Positions 18,070-27,502 of a stretch of DNA of 37,263 nt are shown in pieces (the first letter of the stretch is position 1; each line of letters begins with the position of its first letter). A program made the translations under genes and the position numbers. The notes under the pieces were generated by a model. That model searched no databases, had not been told where the DNA came from, and worked only from the letters and a program-made list of their open reading frames with translations. Origin of the DNA: Cytophagales bacterium (GTDB lineage Bacteria > Bacteroidota > Bacteroidia > Cytophagales > Cyclobacteriaceae); contig JAKSDQ010000201.1 in the NCBI GenBank assembly GCA_022360015.1, positions 1 through 37,263 of the forward strand, given 5' to 3'.

Positions 18070-19605
18070 CTATTGCGGGTTCTGCTCTAAATTGTCAATA
18101 GTAACTTCTCTTTGGGGAATCGGCAGCAAAAGTTTGTTTTCAGTAACCTGAAAAGCCCCTGCCGGTATAATGTTAGCTCTAAGCCGGATCTCTTCCTGGC
18201 CATGGGCATTCATAATGGACACTGCTTCACCGGAACGCAGCAGATCATACCAGCGATGATTTTCAAAAGCAAGCTCCACCCTTCTTTCTTGAAATATGGC
18301 ATCCCTGAAGTCCTGTTGGTTGGGAGCTTCCGCCGGGGTCAGACCGGCTAGTCCTGCCCGGTTTCGTATTTGGTTCACCAGGTCAAATGCTTCTCCACCT
18401 GCTACATACCCCTGTTCATTCAGGCATTCTGCCCGCATCAGGAGTACATCTGCGTATCTGAAAACGGGAAAATTAACATTGGTGCTTCCACTTAATTCAA
18501 ATCCGAAGTTATATTTACTTACATAGGGTTGGTCAACAAAATCCCCCTCATTATCCGTAAAACCTGGCTGCATTGAAATGTCCATGCGCAAATCTCCGGG
18601 CTCATAAGCCCTCATCATGTCCCGGGTTGGGGTATTCCAACCCGATCCCCCCCCAAGATTGAGTAATTGTGGGTCGCCGGTTACAATATTCCCAGAATTG
18701 TTCGGAGCAAACTGATACATGAAATTACTCCCCAGCCCTTCTTCGGAACCCAGGTATTGAACGTCAAAAATAATTTCGGAATTTCCTTTGTTGGCAGGGT
18801 CAAATACATCGCGATAGCTTGTCGGGCTGCCTGTTAGTAAACTGTATCCTGTGATCGTATTCAGGACATTCAACGCCTCCGCATAGTTTCGTTGCACCAT
18901 GTATACTTTTGCCAGTAAGGTTTTGGCAGCGCCTGATGTTGCCCTGCCATTCTCAAAAGCATCATAGCTGTCCGGAAGCAGGTCAACAGCTTCAAGTAAG
19001 TCATCTAAGACGCTTTGGAGAACAGCATCTCTTGAAGCGCGGCCTTCACTGGACGCATCCTCGGGACTTGGAGTAGTACTCAACTCCAAAGGAACCCCAC
19101 CGAATTGAAGCGCAAGGTTGTAATAATACAAGGCCCTTAAAAATTTCACTTCGCCAACAAATTGATCTCTTTTGGCATCCTCCAAACCCTCGATATTATC
19201 TACGTTTTCAATAACAGTGTTGCATCTCGCGATGCCATCATATGATTTATTCCATAATCCCCCCATGGATCTGTCATGGGATGCATCAATCAGGAAATAA
19301 TCCACCAATCCCCTGTTCTCCTCACCCCTGTCTGCTTCAAAAAATTGAAAGGTTGTATTGTCCGAACGCATCTCCAGAAACACCCAGTATTCGAGATCTG
19401 TCAAATTTCTGAGCGACCTGTATGACGCATTCACCGTTTGCTCTATCTGGGTGGGTGTATTAAAAAATGACTGCTCATTCAAAAATGTTTCCGGCTCCAA
19501 TTCCAGGAAACTATCGCTGCAACTACAAGTTGCTGACAGTAATACGGCAGTCAACACCTTATTAAACATTTTCCAATTGATTTTGTATTTAGTAGCTTCC
19601 ATCAT
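18070..19605 (-). CDS. SusD/RagB-type outer-membrane glycan-binding lipoprotein
   Basis: This SusD-family protein has 511 residues. A lipobox-like TCSC follows the hydrophobic stretch VLTAVLLSA, giving a surface lipoprotein. Family landmarks are ESFFNTPTQIEQTVNASYRS-like N-terminal helices, EVKFLRALYYYNLALQFGGV, DVLLMRAECLNEQGY and the C-terminal QERRVELAFENHRWYDLLRS, ending in LLLPIPQREV. Two consecutive ATGs (19605 and 19602) are possible starts. It begins only 8 bases after the SusC stop, so translation is probably coupled and the pair works as one importer. Confidence 0.95.
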   Translation of the reverse strand: MMEATKYKINWKMFNKVLTAVLLSATCSCSDSFLELEPETFLNEQSFFNTPTQIEQTVNASYRSLRNLTDLEYWVFLEMRSDNTTFQFFEADRGEENRGLVDYFLIDASHDRSMGGLWNKSYDGIARCNTVIENVDNIEGLEDAKRDQFVGEVKFLRALYYYNLALQFGGVPLELSTTPSPEDASSEGRASRDAVLQSVLDDLLEAVDLLPDSYDAFENGRATSGAAKTLLAKVYMVQRNYAEALNVLNTITGYSLLTGSPTSYRDVFDPANKGNSEIIFDVQYLGSEEGLGSNFMYQFAPNNSGNIVTGDPQLLNLGGGSGWNTPTRDMMRAYEPGDLRMDISMQPGFTDNEGDFVDQPYVSKYNFGFELSGSTNVNFPVFRYADVLLMRAECLNEQGYVAGGEAFDLVNQIRNRAGLAGLTPAEAPNQQDFRDAIFQERRVELAFENHRWYDLLRSGEAVSIMNAHGQEEIRLRANIIPAGAFQVTENKLLLPIPQREVTIDNLEQNPQ

Positions 19606-19613
19606 TTGCTTTT

Positions 19614-22600
19614 TTAGAATGAAAAATTTACCCCGAGAATATAAGTTTTTGCGAGTGGGTAGGAAGTGAAGTCCAACCCCGGTGACAATGATAAAGAGCC
19701 ACCCCCACGGTTGAACCTGCTGGTTGCCTGAGGGTTTCCGCCGCTATAATTCGTAATCGTTAGAATATTGTTGGTGGAAGCATAAATTCTGGCCCTTTTG
19801 ACAAAACCAATTTGGTTGAGTATTTTGCGTGGCAGGGTATAGCCCAAAGTTATATTGCGAAATCTGAGAAAAGACGAATTCTCTACCCAACTTGAGTTTA
19901 CATCCCTGTAGATGACCCGGGCACCGTTTGTGGTTGGGGTCATCCCATCTCCCGGATTCTCGGGCGACCGCCATCTGTTTAAAACATCGGTCGTTACATT
20001 GAATATGCCATCTATATTATCGATAAATTGTTTAGCGCCAATTAACAATTCACCGCCATATTGACCATCTATTACCACATTGAGGTCAAAGTCCTTGTAA
20101 GTAACGGTGTTGGTCAGCCCAAAAATAAAATCGGGATACGGACTTCCGATAACATCAAAATCATTGACAGCTTCTATGACACCGTCTCCATTCACATCTC
20201 TGTATTTGATAGACCCCACAACAGAAGACGAATGCTTCGGGGAATTGTCAAAATCTTCCTGGTCCATATAAACCCCTTCTATGATGTATCCATAGAATTC
20301 TCCGATCGGACGACCTACCCTGGTAATATGCGTAGGACTTCCTTCTCCACTTCTACCTGAGAGGATAAAATCGCTGCCACCCTGAAGCGCCAATACCTCG
20401 TTCCTGTTAAAGGCAATATTGAAGTTGGTGGTCCAGTTAAAATCTTCTCGCACGAGGTTTTTGGAGTTTATGGCAATTTCCAGCCCCTGGTTCAACACTT
20501 CACCACCATTGATCGTAGCAGCACCGAACCCCGATGAAAATGGAATAGGTATATCAATCAGCATATTTTCCGTATTTCTGCGATAGTAATCAATGGTGAA
20601 ATTTAACCTGCTGTCAAAGACACTGATATCCACCCCAACATCCAGTTGTCTGGACTCTTCCCAGGTCAGATTAGGGTTTCCAAGGGCAGTAGGTCTCCGG
20701 CCGTTTGCTATTCTATCGCCTAAAACATAATTTGAAGCGCCAATTGTGGCTATGTAGGAGTAATTGCCGATATTAAAATTGCCCGACAGACCATAACTTG
20801 CTCTCAGTTTAAGATCGTCGAAAAAGGAATCGCCCATAAATCCTTCTTCACTTATCCTCCATCCTACGCCTATTGAAGGAAATGTACCATACCTGTTTTC
20901 ACTACCGAAGCGTGAGGAACCGTCGCTGCGTATGGTGGCGGTCAGGAGATATCGGTCTTTATAATCGTAATTGACCCTTGCAAAATATGATACAAGCGCC
21001 CATTCCTGTATATCCTCCACATTTCTGGTAATTCTACCTGCGGCATTGAGTGTTTGGACATCATCATCCGGAAAATCAGTGGCGCTTACGCCAACGGTCT
21101 GAAGCCTTTCTTTTTGCGATGAAAATCCCGCTGTAAGGTTCAATGAATGATCCTCGTTGATTTCAGTTCTGTAATCAAGCAGTACCTCGGATTGCCAGTT
21201 TAAAAAATTCCCCCGGTCCACGGAATATGACGGAACGTTAGGAGGAGGATTGTTTGTTGTTCCTAAAAAGCTGGGGTAAAAACGAGAGCGCCTGCCATTG
21301 TTGTAGTCGACCGTGAAGCTATATTTGGCGGTAAAACCATCGGTGATCTCCAATTCGGCAAAAGCGCTGGCCAATCCCCTGAATTCATAGATGTCGGTGC
21401 CTGCAAACTCCAGCTCGTTCAGAGGGTTGGGGGCGCTGAAAAGGCCAGGCCCTCCAATATGTGGCGTTCTTTCCCCATTTTCATCCGTTACGGGAATTAT
21501 CGGATTAAACCATTGTGATTTAGCGACGATATCCAAAAAATCCCTTTCAAGGTCATTGGTGATCTGGTTGCTGAAAGTAGGAGCTAAACTAAGACCTACT
21601 CTTACTCTATTCCCCAAATCTGCCTCGAGGTTTGTTCTCAGGGTATATCGTTCAAAACCTGTATATCTCACCACACCCTCCTGGTTAAAATACCCAAGCG
21701 AAAAGATACCTCTCAGGTTTTCCGAACCTCCGCGAACCGTTAAATTTAAGTTTTGCTGAACAGCGCTTTGCAGCACCGTATCGAACCAGTCGGTACCTTC
21801 ACCGTATTGTTCGGGATTTTGATACATTTCGGGAATATCGGCATCTTCTGCCGTACCACCCGCCGCAATGGCTGCATCCTCCCTGATTTCCTTCTGGAAT
21901 TGGGCAAATTCCCTGGCATTGAGCATATCCCGTCTGCCCTTTTGGGGAACTTGTTGAAAGCCGGTATAGGTGCTAAGATCGACTTGCAACTTGCCCGAAC
22001 TCCCTTGCTTTGTCTTAATAATAAGCACTCCGTTAGCGCCTCGGGATCCGTATATGGCGGTCGCGCTTGCGTCTTTCAATACGGATATCGACTCAATGTC
22101 ATCGGGATTCAGTAAATTCAGCGGATTACTGGTTTGGTCAAAAGTGTTTCCTACCGGAAAACCATCGATTACCACCAAAGGATCTGAATTAGCGCCAATC
22201 GACCCGACACCCCTGATACTTATCCTGGCGGCTCCTCCCGGGGTTCCGGTAACGGTGCTCACCTGAACCCCCGCAACCTGTCCGGCTAGTTTTTGATCTA
22301 TTGACGCTACGGGTATATCATCTATATCCTCAGAGCTGATAGTGGCTACCGAACCCGTCAAATCTTTTCTTTCCTGGGTTCCATAACCCACTACAACGAT
22401 CTCTGAAAGGGTTTCGATATCAGGAGTTAGTTGCAGATCAATAACCGCTCTATCCAAAATTTCAATTTCTTCACTTAAGTAACCTACATAAGAAAATACC
22501 AAAACAGTAATATCATCAGAAACCTCCAGCACATAATTTCCATTAGCATCTGTAATGGTTCCAAAGTTGGTGCCCTTTGCAAAAACATTTACTCCTGGCA

Positions 22601-23054
22601 AATCCTCACCATTTTCATCGGTTACTTTTCCAGTAATCGTTTTATTAGCTGAGGGTTGCATTTCAAGTTCCTGAACAGGTCTGTTATTTTTTTCTTTCAG
22701 AACTATATGAATATTTTCATCAATTCTTTTAAAGTTAACGTCAGCTTTTTTTGCAATTTCTTCCAGTATCAAGCCCAAGGATCTGTTTTGAGCCCTGATG
22801 GATATTATTTGATCCTTTGAGAAGAAGTCTGTATTGTAAGTGAATTTGAATATTGTTTTTTCTTCAATCTTCTCAAAGATTTCAAGAATTGTTTTGTTGG
22901 TCACCTTGAGGTCGAGCTTGATATCGTAAATGCTTTTACTTTGTGCTGAAATGTCTTTCGCATTTAACAAGGTGATGAATAAGGCCTGGAGAAAAATTCC
23001 GAAGAAGAACAGTTTTGACATGAGAAGAATTTTTCTTGGTATATCATATTTCAT
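19614..23054 (-). CDS. SusC/RagA TonB-dependent transporter with STN signalling domain
   Basis: This 1146-residue outer-membrane glycan importer has a signal segment (about 1-38), an STN domain (about 46-120), a carboxypeptidase-regulatory-like domain (about 138-212), a TonB-box region LSEIVVVGYGTQERKDLTGS, a plug with SIRGVGSIGANSDPLVVIDG, and a barrel ending in ILGVNFSF. Architecture and leader sequence match the SusC at 4811-8194, although the plug and barrel are clearly diverged, so the two serve different ligands. The STN domain again pairs with a FecR gene just upstream. With SusD downstream and GH78 enzymes further on, a rhamnose-containing glycan is a reasonable guess for the cargo. 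Confidence 0.97.
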   Translation of the reverse strand: MKYDIPRKILLMSKLFFFGIFLQALFITLLNAKDISAQSKSIYDIKLDLKVTNKTILEIFEKIEEKTIFKFTYNTDFFSKDQIISIRAQNRSLGLILEEIAKKADVNFKRIDENIHIVLKEKNNRPVQELEMQPSANKTITGKVTDENGEDLPGVNVFAKGTNFGTITDANGNYVLEVSDDITVLVFSYVGYLSEEIEILDRAVIDLQLTPDIETLSEIVVVGYGTQERKDLTGSVATISSEDIDDIPVASIDQKLAGQVAGVQVSTVTGTPGGAARISIRGVGSIGANSDPLVVIDGFPVGNTFDQTSNPLNLLNPDDIESISVLKDASATAIYGSRGANGVLIIKTKQGSSGKLQVDLSTYTGFQQVPQKGRRDMLNAREFAQFQKEIREDAAIAAGGTAEDADIPEMYQNPEQYGEGTDWFDTVLQSAVQQNLNLTVRGGSENLRGIFSLGYFNQEGVVRYTGFERYTLRTNLEADLGNRVRVGLSLAPTFSNQITNDLERDFLDIVAKSQWFNPIIPVTDENGERTPHIGGPGLFSAPNPLNELEFAGTDIYEFRGLASAFAELEITDGFTAKYSFTVDYNNGRRSRFYPSFLGTTNNPPPNVPSYSVDRGNFLNWQSEVLLDYRTEINEDHSLNLTAGFSSQKERLQTVGVSATDFPDDDVQTLNAAGRITRNVEDIQEWALVSYFARVNYDYKDRYLLTATIRSDGSSRFGSENRYGTFPSIGVGWRISEEGFMGDSFFDDLKLRASYGLSGNFNIGNYSYIATIGASNYVLGDRIANGRRPTALGNPNLTWEESRQLDVGVDISVFDSRLNFTIDYYRRNTENMLIDIPIPFSSGFGAATINGGEVLNQGLEIAINSKNLVREDFNWTTNFNIAFNRNEVLALQGGSDFILSGRSGEGSPTHITRVGRPIGEFYGYIIEGVYMDQEDFDNSPKHSSSVVGSIKYRDVNGDGVIEAVNDFDVIGSPYPDFIFGLTNTVTYKDFDLNVVIDGQYGGELLIGAKQFIDNIDGIFNVTTDVLNRWRSPENPGDGMTPTTNGARVIYRDVNSSWVENSSFLRFRNITLGYTLPRKILNQIGFVKRARIYASTNNILTITNYSGGNPQATSRFNRGGGSLSLSPGLDFTSYPLAKTYILGVNFSF

Positions 23055-23080
23055 ATATTTGATAGTTTTTAGTGAGAGAA
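23055..23080 (-). promoter_or_regulatory. SusC leader, matches the one before the first SusC
   Basis: On the minus strand the bases before the ATG read CACTAAAAACTATCAAA, one gap and one substitution away from the stretch before the other intact SusC. It is the counterpart of the 8195-8225 leader. Confidence 0.4.
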
Positions 23081-23162
23081 TAATTTTTGCTAAAAACCCC
23101 CCTTCAAAGCATACGCTGTCGTCAAACTGAAGTACGCTTTGGCCAAAGGGGCTGTTTTACAG

Positions 23163-23190
23163 TCAGCCGGAATTCATTAGTTCCGGCTGA
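23163..23190 (-). terminator. Stem-loop between FecR and SusC
   Basis: A perfect 10-bp G+C-rich stem (TCAGCCGGAA at 23163-23172, TTCCGGCTGA at 23181-23190) has an 8-base loop and sits 30 bases after the FecR stop. A second imperfect pairing lies beside it (CCCCCTTCAAAGC near 23100 with GCTTTGGCCAAAGGGG near 23136). These would separate the low-level regulator transcript from the strongly induced SusC/SusD transcript; attenuation is another possibility. Confidence 0.5.
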
Positions 23191-23220
23191 TCTAACTTGA
23201 GTTAAATTGGTTAATCATAC

Positions 23221-24252
23221 TTATTTGTTTTGTTTTGTAATCAATACCTTGTCTGCGTTGATTGTATAGCTAAATTTGGAGGTATAACTAATCCCATCCA
23301 GTACCCGCTCCAGGGAAGCATTTTGGTATTCACCGGTATATCTTCCAGTAATTTTCATATCCTTATCGATCCTTATTTTAACCCCATACCATTTTTCAAG
23401 AATCGAAAATATTGTCCTGATTTCCAGGTCTTTAAATACTAAAATACCATCTTTCCACCCAAACACACGCTTGCCGTCAAAATTTGTTTTTGTTATGACC
23501 TTATTATCTTTATTATACACCCCCATATCTTCCGGAAACAAAATATCAGACTTACCATCTTCATTTTCTATTTCGACTTTTCCCGTCAGCACCGATACAC
23601 TTATCGTTTTTTCATCTTGATAGGAGCGAACATTAAAGGAGGTTCCCAATACCTTTGTCCTTAGTTGTCCTGATTGAATTACAAATGGCCTTTCTACCTC
23701 TTTTGCCACCTCAAAAAAGGCCTCTCCCTCAAATTCAACACTTCTTTGATTTTCACTGAAGGGTTGTTTATATATTAATTTACTACCTGCATTCAGCTTG
23801 ACAATAGTCCCATCGGGCAAGCCAATTGTCTTTTTTTGCCCTGGCGAGGTTGTTTTAGTAATGATTTGAACCGGCAGATCACGATGATCTACCGCATTTG
23901 AGCGGTTAAAAAAATGGATACCCGACAGTAGCAGTATTACGAATGAAGCTGCCAAGCCTGCTACCCAATTTGGCGACCAGAAACCTGAGGGTTGAGTTGG
24001 TTTGGTGATTCTGTTATGTTCAAGAATATTTTCCAATACCTGATGATACCGATGGTCTGTAAGTTTATGCTCATGTTCATATTCAATGGCTTGTATAAGT
24101 TGTCGGGCTGATTCAATGATTGGTCTTTTTTCAGGGTTCAACCGTATCCATTCTCTCCAGAAGTGATCAGACTCTGAGTCAGGTGCTATTACCCAATTAA
24201 CAAAATATTCATCCTTTAAAAACTGTTCTAATACATATTCCTTATATCCCAT
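23221..24252 (-). CDS. FecR-type anti-sigma factor
   Basis: This protein has 343 residues from the ATG at 24252; a TTG at 24261 is possible but less likely. An N-terminal cytoplasmic segment contains the FWREWIRLNPEKRPIIESAR motif typical of Bacteroidota FecR proteins. One membrane span (WVAGLAASFVILLLSGIHFF, about 96-115) is followed by the FecR domain (KKTIGLPDGTIVKLNAGSKL and EGEAFFEVAKEVERPFVIQS) and a C-terminal DUF4974 domain (LEIRTIFSILEKWYGVKI). It links the STN domain of the SusC at 19614-23054 to the sigma factor at 24526-25215. Confidence 0.95.
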   Translation of the reverse strand: MGYKEYVLEQFLKDEYFVNWVIAPDSESDHFWREWIRLNPEKRPIIESARQLIQAIEYEHEHKLTDHRYHQVLENILEHNRITKPTQPSGFWSPNWVAGLAASFVILLLSGIHFFNRSNAVDHRDLPVQIITKTTSPGQKKTIGLPDGTIVKLNAGSKLIYKQPFSENQRSVEFEGEAFFEVAKEVERPFVIQSGQLRTKVLGTSFNVRSYQDEKTISVSVLTGKVEIENEDGKSDILFPEDMGVYNKDNKVITKTNFDGKRVFGWKDGILVFKDLEIRTIFSILEKWYGVKIRIDKDMKITGRYTGEYQNASLERVLDGISYTSKFSYTINADKVLITKQNK

Positions 24253-24490
24253 GTGAATCAATTGATACTATTTTTGAGAATAGCCCTTATTCCTTTAGCA
24301 TTCATATACATGTGACAATAAGCTTCGAAATGACTATAGGTTCAGAAAAATTTTATATTTAAATCATTATTTAAATCGATTTATTGCTGTTTTTTCAAAA
24401 ATAATATCTAATTATTGCCATATTTACATCAACATGAAGGCGGTTTTTCCCAGTCAGGCGGCTTTCCGAAGCATGCGACAACGATAAGTG

Positions 24491-24520
24491 CATTTTATGC
24501 TTTTGTAAAAGCACAAAATG
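24491..24520 (-). terminator. Stem-loop directly after the sigma gene
   Basis: A 14-bp stem with one mismatch (CATTTTATGCTTTT at 24491-24504, AAAAGCACAAAATG at 24507-24520) has a 2-base loop as drawn, in practice about 4 bases. It begins 5 bases after the sigma factor stop. It is a strong candidate transcription terminator, implying that FecR, 273 bases further on, has its own promoter. Confidence 0.55.
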
Positions 24521-24525
24521 GAAGT

Positions 24526-25215
24526 TTAAAGAATGTTACGTATGAAAAAAATGGTTATCAGCTTGTCTTTATGAGATTCTAAAAAATTCGAAAGAGAGGA
24601 AATGGCCCTATACACCAAAGCCCTGGTCGACTTTACCTTTCCTGTTTGCATCATATCGGCAATTTGCCGATAGCTCAGCCCTTCATAAAAATACAACAAA
24701 AGCGCTTCTCGTTGGAAGGGTGGCAGTTGATTGAGATATTTTTTAATCAGTTTTTTTTGATCTCTGGAGAATTGTTCATTGATAAGCTTAATTTCATGAG
24801 AAACATTTATTAAAAAATCCTGATCACTATCAAAACTTTCTTTAAATGCTAATTTTCGCTGCTTTTTCAATTCTCTGAGTAACATGTACCTCAGTGACTT
24901 GAATAAATAAAATTTTATGGACGCAACTTTCCCCAAACTTTTTTTTCTGTTGATTAAATCAATAAAAAGGTCCTGGATACAATCTTCTACAATTTCCCGT
25001 TTAGTGGTGAATTGACATCCGTAATTAAAAAGTTTATTAGAATAGGTACGGTAGACGAAAATAATGGCTTGTTCGCTACCATTTCTAAATTGTTCCCAAA
25101 TTTCCGATTCATTTTTCCATGCAACTAAATAAGGATGCGTACTTTTATCCTCAAAAGAATCTAACTGCCCCCAATTTAAGCCTTTGTCCGGATTTTTATT
25201 ATCATCGTGAGACAT
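24526..25215 (-). CDS. ECF sigma factor, FecI-like (Bacteroidota family)
   Basis: This protein has 229 residues from the ATG at 25215. After a 40-residue N-terminal extension, region 2 is seen as AIIFVYRTYSNKLFNYGCQF and EDCIQDLFIDLINR. Region 4 is LPPFQREALLLYFYEGLSYR followed by QIADMMQTGKVKSTRALVYR. It should activate the second SusC/SusD pair when freed by its FecR. It is clearly diverged from the sigma factor at 9770-10348, so the two loci are regulated separately. Confidence 0.92.
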   Translation of the reverse strand: MSHDDNKNPDKGLNWGQLDSFEDKSTHPYLVAWKNESEIWEQFRNGSEQAIIFVYRTYSNKLFNYGCQFTTKREIVEDCIQDLFIDLINRKKSLGKVASIKFYLFKSLRYMLLRELKKQRKLAFKESFDSDQDFLINVSHEIKLINEQFSRDQKKLIKKYLNQLPPFQREALLLYFYEGLSYRQIADMMQTGKVKSTRALVYRAISSLSNFLESHKDKLITIFFIRNIL

Positions 25216-25785
25216 TGTATATAAAGTAAGCGTGCGATGTTAATTTCCCTTAATTTAACAGCTAAAATATCAAGCCTTCAACTCTAAACATCTCAAAAGT
25301 ATTGTAATAATCAAAATTCGTGGTTGATAATTTTTTTATTCTGATTCAAACGCTTACAAAAAAACGGATTTTTGCATCACTGAAAGGGTGATCATTTTCA
25401 ATTTGCGATTCACGAATTGGGGTTGCCCTGACATTATATAAGCTTTTAACAAGGGAATCACCAAAATTGAAGAAGAACAAGTTTCTCTTCATCTTTTTTG
25501 AAACAAAATTGGCAGCAGATAAACGCTAATGAGAGATACAGTTTAACGGATGGATATGTCTTGTGAGACTAATTTTTGTTGGTGTATTTTATCTATTAAC
25601 TACCAACTTTATATGCAGAAAAATCTTTTAAGGCTACAGTAAGCTCTTACCCAATTCTGTCTGGCTTTGATTTGTTATCAATGAATGTTCGTATTGAGCT
25701 GTGATAATATTTTGAGAAAATGCGAAAATCAAAAATTATGCAGATTTCTTGAACTATCAGATATCAGTTAGTGCTATGACATCAA
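25216..25785. other. 570-base AT-rich non-coding stretch
   Basis: No gene, RNA or repeat can be supported. It separates the second sus locus from the AT-rich glycosyltransferase/LanC block, and the sigma promoter must lie at its left end. A few short open stretches exist in several frames (for instance on the minus strand around 25630-25750) but none has a start, a leader or recognisable similarity. Confidence 0.5.
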
Positions 25786-27240
25786 TCATTCAATATATCC
25801 GTACTTTTTTAAAAATCCCTTTTCATCTTTAAATTCTGATAATCGTTGATATTTTCGAGGAGAAGCTTTGTCATGAAGCGCCCTTTTCAATATTATTGGT
25901 TGTAATCTTAAGCCTAAATAGAGCTCCAAACGTTGAATTTCTTGCAGATTTCCTGAAACAAGTTTTTCGAAACAAATACTAAAGAAATTACTACCTAGCT
26001 CTTGCTTATAGCTTTCAGCGGCTTCTAAATATTTTTGCCAAAGGTTAAACCCAAAGCTTCTATCTTTCAGCTCTTTCGAATAATACGACGACTCTAGTGA
26101 TTCTTTAGAATTATGCCTGTATAAACTTTCTGCAACAGCCATTCCATTTCTGTAAATATGGATTATTTTCGACTTTGGAAAACATGATAGCCACATTTTT
26201 AGGGTTAAAGTATTTATGGGGTCCTTCCAACCCCATGGCCTTTCATTGATAGAATCAATTTGACTTTTGTTAAAAAGATAATATCCGAAATGTTTCAGTA
26301 CTATTATTCCAAGTAAGTCTTCAGGTATCCTTAATTCTATAAGACCTGGTTGAATACAACTATATCCTGTTTTAGCAAGACACTGCTGATTTACCTGCAA
26401 AAAAACCAATGATCCATTATTTGGATCCTTATAAGCACCCATAAAAACACCGGCCTCCTCTAAAATGCTACTTAAAAAAGAAGTGCCTGATCTGTGCATT
26501 CCGATTATTATAATAGGTGAAAGAGTTTTACATTTTTCAACAATGTATTTGTTTTGTTCATAATTCAAATGAATAGTATGCGGAGAGATTTTCATATGGT
26601 TCCCATATATTTTATTGTAAACCTCACTTAATTCTTTTCTTTTCCACGCCATATTCTCATCTTTTCCCTTATGTTCCACCCTCACTCGGTCATTTATAAT
26701 TATTTTTTTATTCTTTAGACGTGCATAGTAACTGAATTCCCAATCATAGCCCCACCCGCTTTTTGAATACGGAAATCCGCCAAATTCTTCAATGAATGAT
26801 AATCTAATTATGGTAAAAATAAAGTCAGAATGGCAAACCTCTCTTATTTCATTTTTACCTTTATTAATCATCCAAGGATAATACGATTTGTCTGAAGAAG
26901 CGGTTAAAGAAACACTTAATTGTACTATATTCTGATTATAAATAATCATTTCTTCAAGAGCCTTCAGGTCGATTTGATCAATCAAAATAACATCGTTTGT
27001 AACAAACAAAAGAAATTCTTTTTTGTTAGTCTTGGCTAAATTGATACAGTCTTTAATTCCACCACCAATGAAGCTATTAGATTTATTTTGGTGTGTAACA
27101 TAAATCGATTTGTTGATTGGACTTGCATTGTCCAAAACGTAGATATTGGTTTCAGGATTCCAGACTTTAAGCTGTTCATACAATTTATCAGTGTTAGATC
27201 CGCCGCAATAATCAAGAATAATCGCAAATGTGCTTTTCAT
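25786..27240 (-). CDS. Glycosyltransferase (GT2-like) fused to sulfotransferase
   Basis: This protein has 484 residues and two domains. Residues 1 to about 220 have GT-A/GT2 character: IYVLDNAS at 33-40, GGGIKDCINLA at 59-69, TND at 81-83 in the place of the usual DxD motif, and SGWGYDWEFSYYARLKNKKI at 161-180 with the acidic pair typical of the acceptor side. Residues about 243-484 are a PAPS-dependent sulfotransferase: the 5'-phosphosulfate loop IIIIGMHRSGTSFLSS at 244-259, and the 3'-phosphate site around IHIYRNGMAVAES with Arg364 and Ser372. No signal peptide is present, so it acts in the cytosol. A single protein could add a sugar and then sulfate it, or a neighbouring group. It lies downstream of the LanC-like gene on the same strand. 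The acceptor is unknown: a peptide (from context) or a surface glycan are both possible. Confidence 0.85.
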   Translation of the reverse strand: MKSTFAIILDYCGGSNTDKLYEQLKVWNPETNIYVLDNASPINKSIYVTHQNKSNSFIGGGIKDCINLAKTNKKEFLLFVTNDVILIDQIDLKALEEMIIYNQNIVQLSVSLTASSDKSYYPWMINKGKNEIREVCHSDFIFTIIRLSFIEEFGGFPYSKSGWGYDWEFSYYARLKNKKIIINDRVRVEHKGKDENMAWKRKELSEVYNKIYGNHMKISPHTIHLNYEQNKYIVEKCKTLSPIIIIGMHRSGTSFLSSILEEAGVFMGAYKDPNNGSLVFLQVNQQCLAKTGYSCIQPGLIELRIPEDLLGIIVLKHFGYYLFNKSQIDSINERPWGWKDPINTLTLKMWLSCFPKSKIIHIYRNGMAVAESLYRHNSKESLESSYYSKELKDRSFGFNLWQKYLEAAESYKQELGSNFFSICFEKLVSGNLQEIQRLELYLGLRLQPIILKRALHDKASPRKYQRLSEFKDEKGFLKKYGYIE

Positions 27241-27502
27241 TTTAAATGATTTTATCGTTTCCCTAGATATTCTTAAATTAGTAATTCTTAAATGTTATTT
27301 TCGGGCCTAACAAGGTTTATTCAACTTGCTATCTCCAGATTTCATTCTAAAATGACCGATACCTAATAAATTTCGGAAACAAACCACAAAGTATAGGAGT
27401 CTATAGCCTTACAAAGGGTAGCCTACTAAACAAATAAGAATGAATTTTCATTGACCAAATTGGCTTACTTACAAGATACTTGCAAATGTTCTGCAATAAA
27501 AG

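Noticed and set aside
25550-25642. Short plus-strand ORF starting MDMSCETNFCWC, considered as a lanthipeptide or other Cys-rich precursor.
   Set aside because: It has no leader-like N-terminus, few Ser/Thr near the Cys, and no conserved ending; its position between a sigma gene and the GT-sulfotransferase end is not where a precursor is expected.
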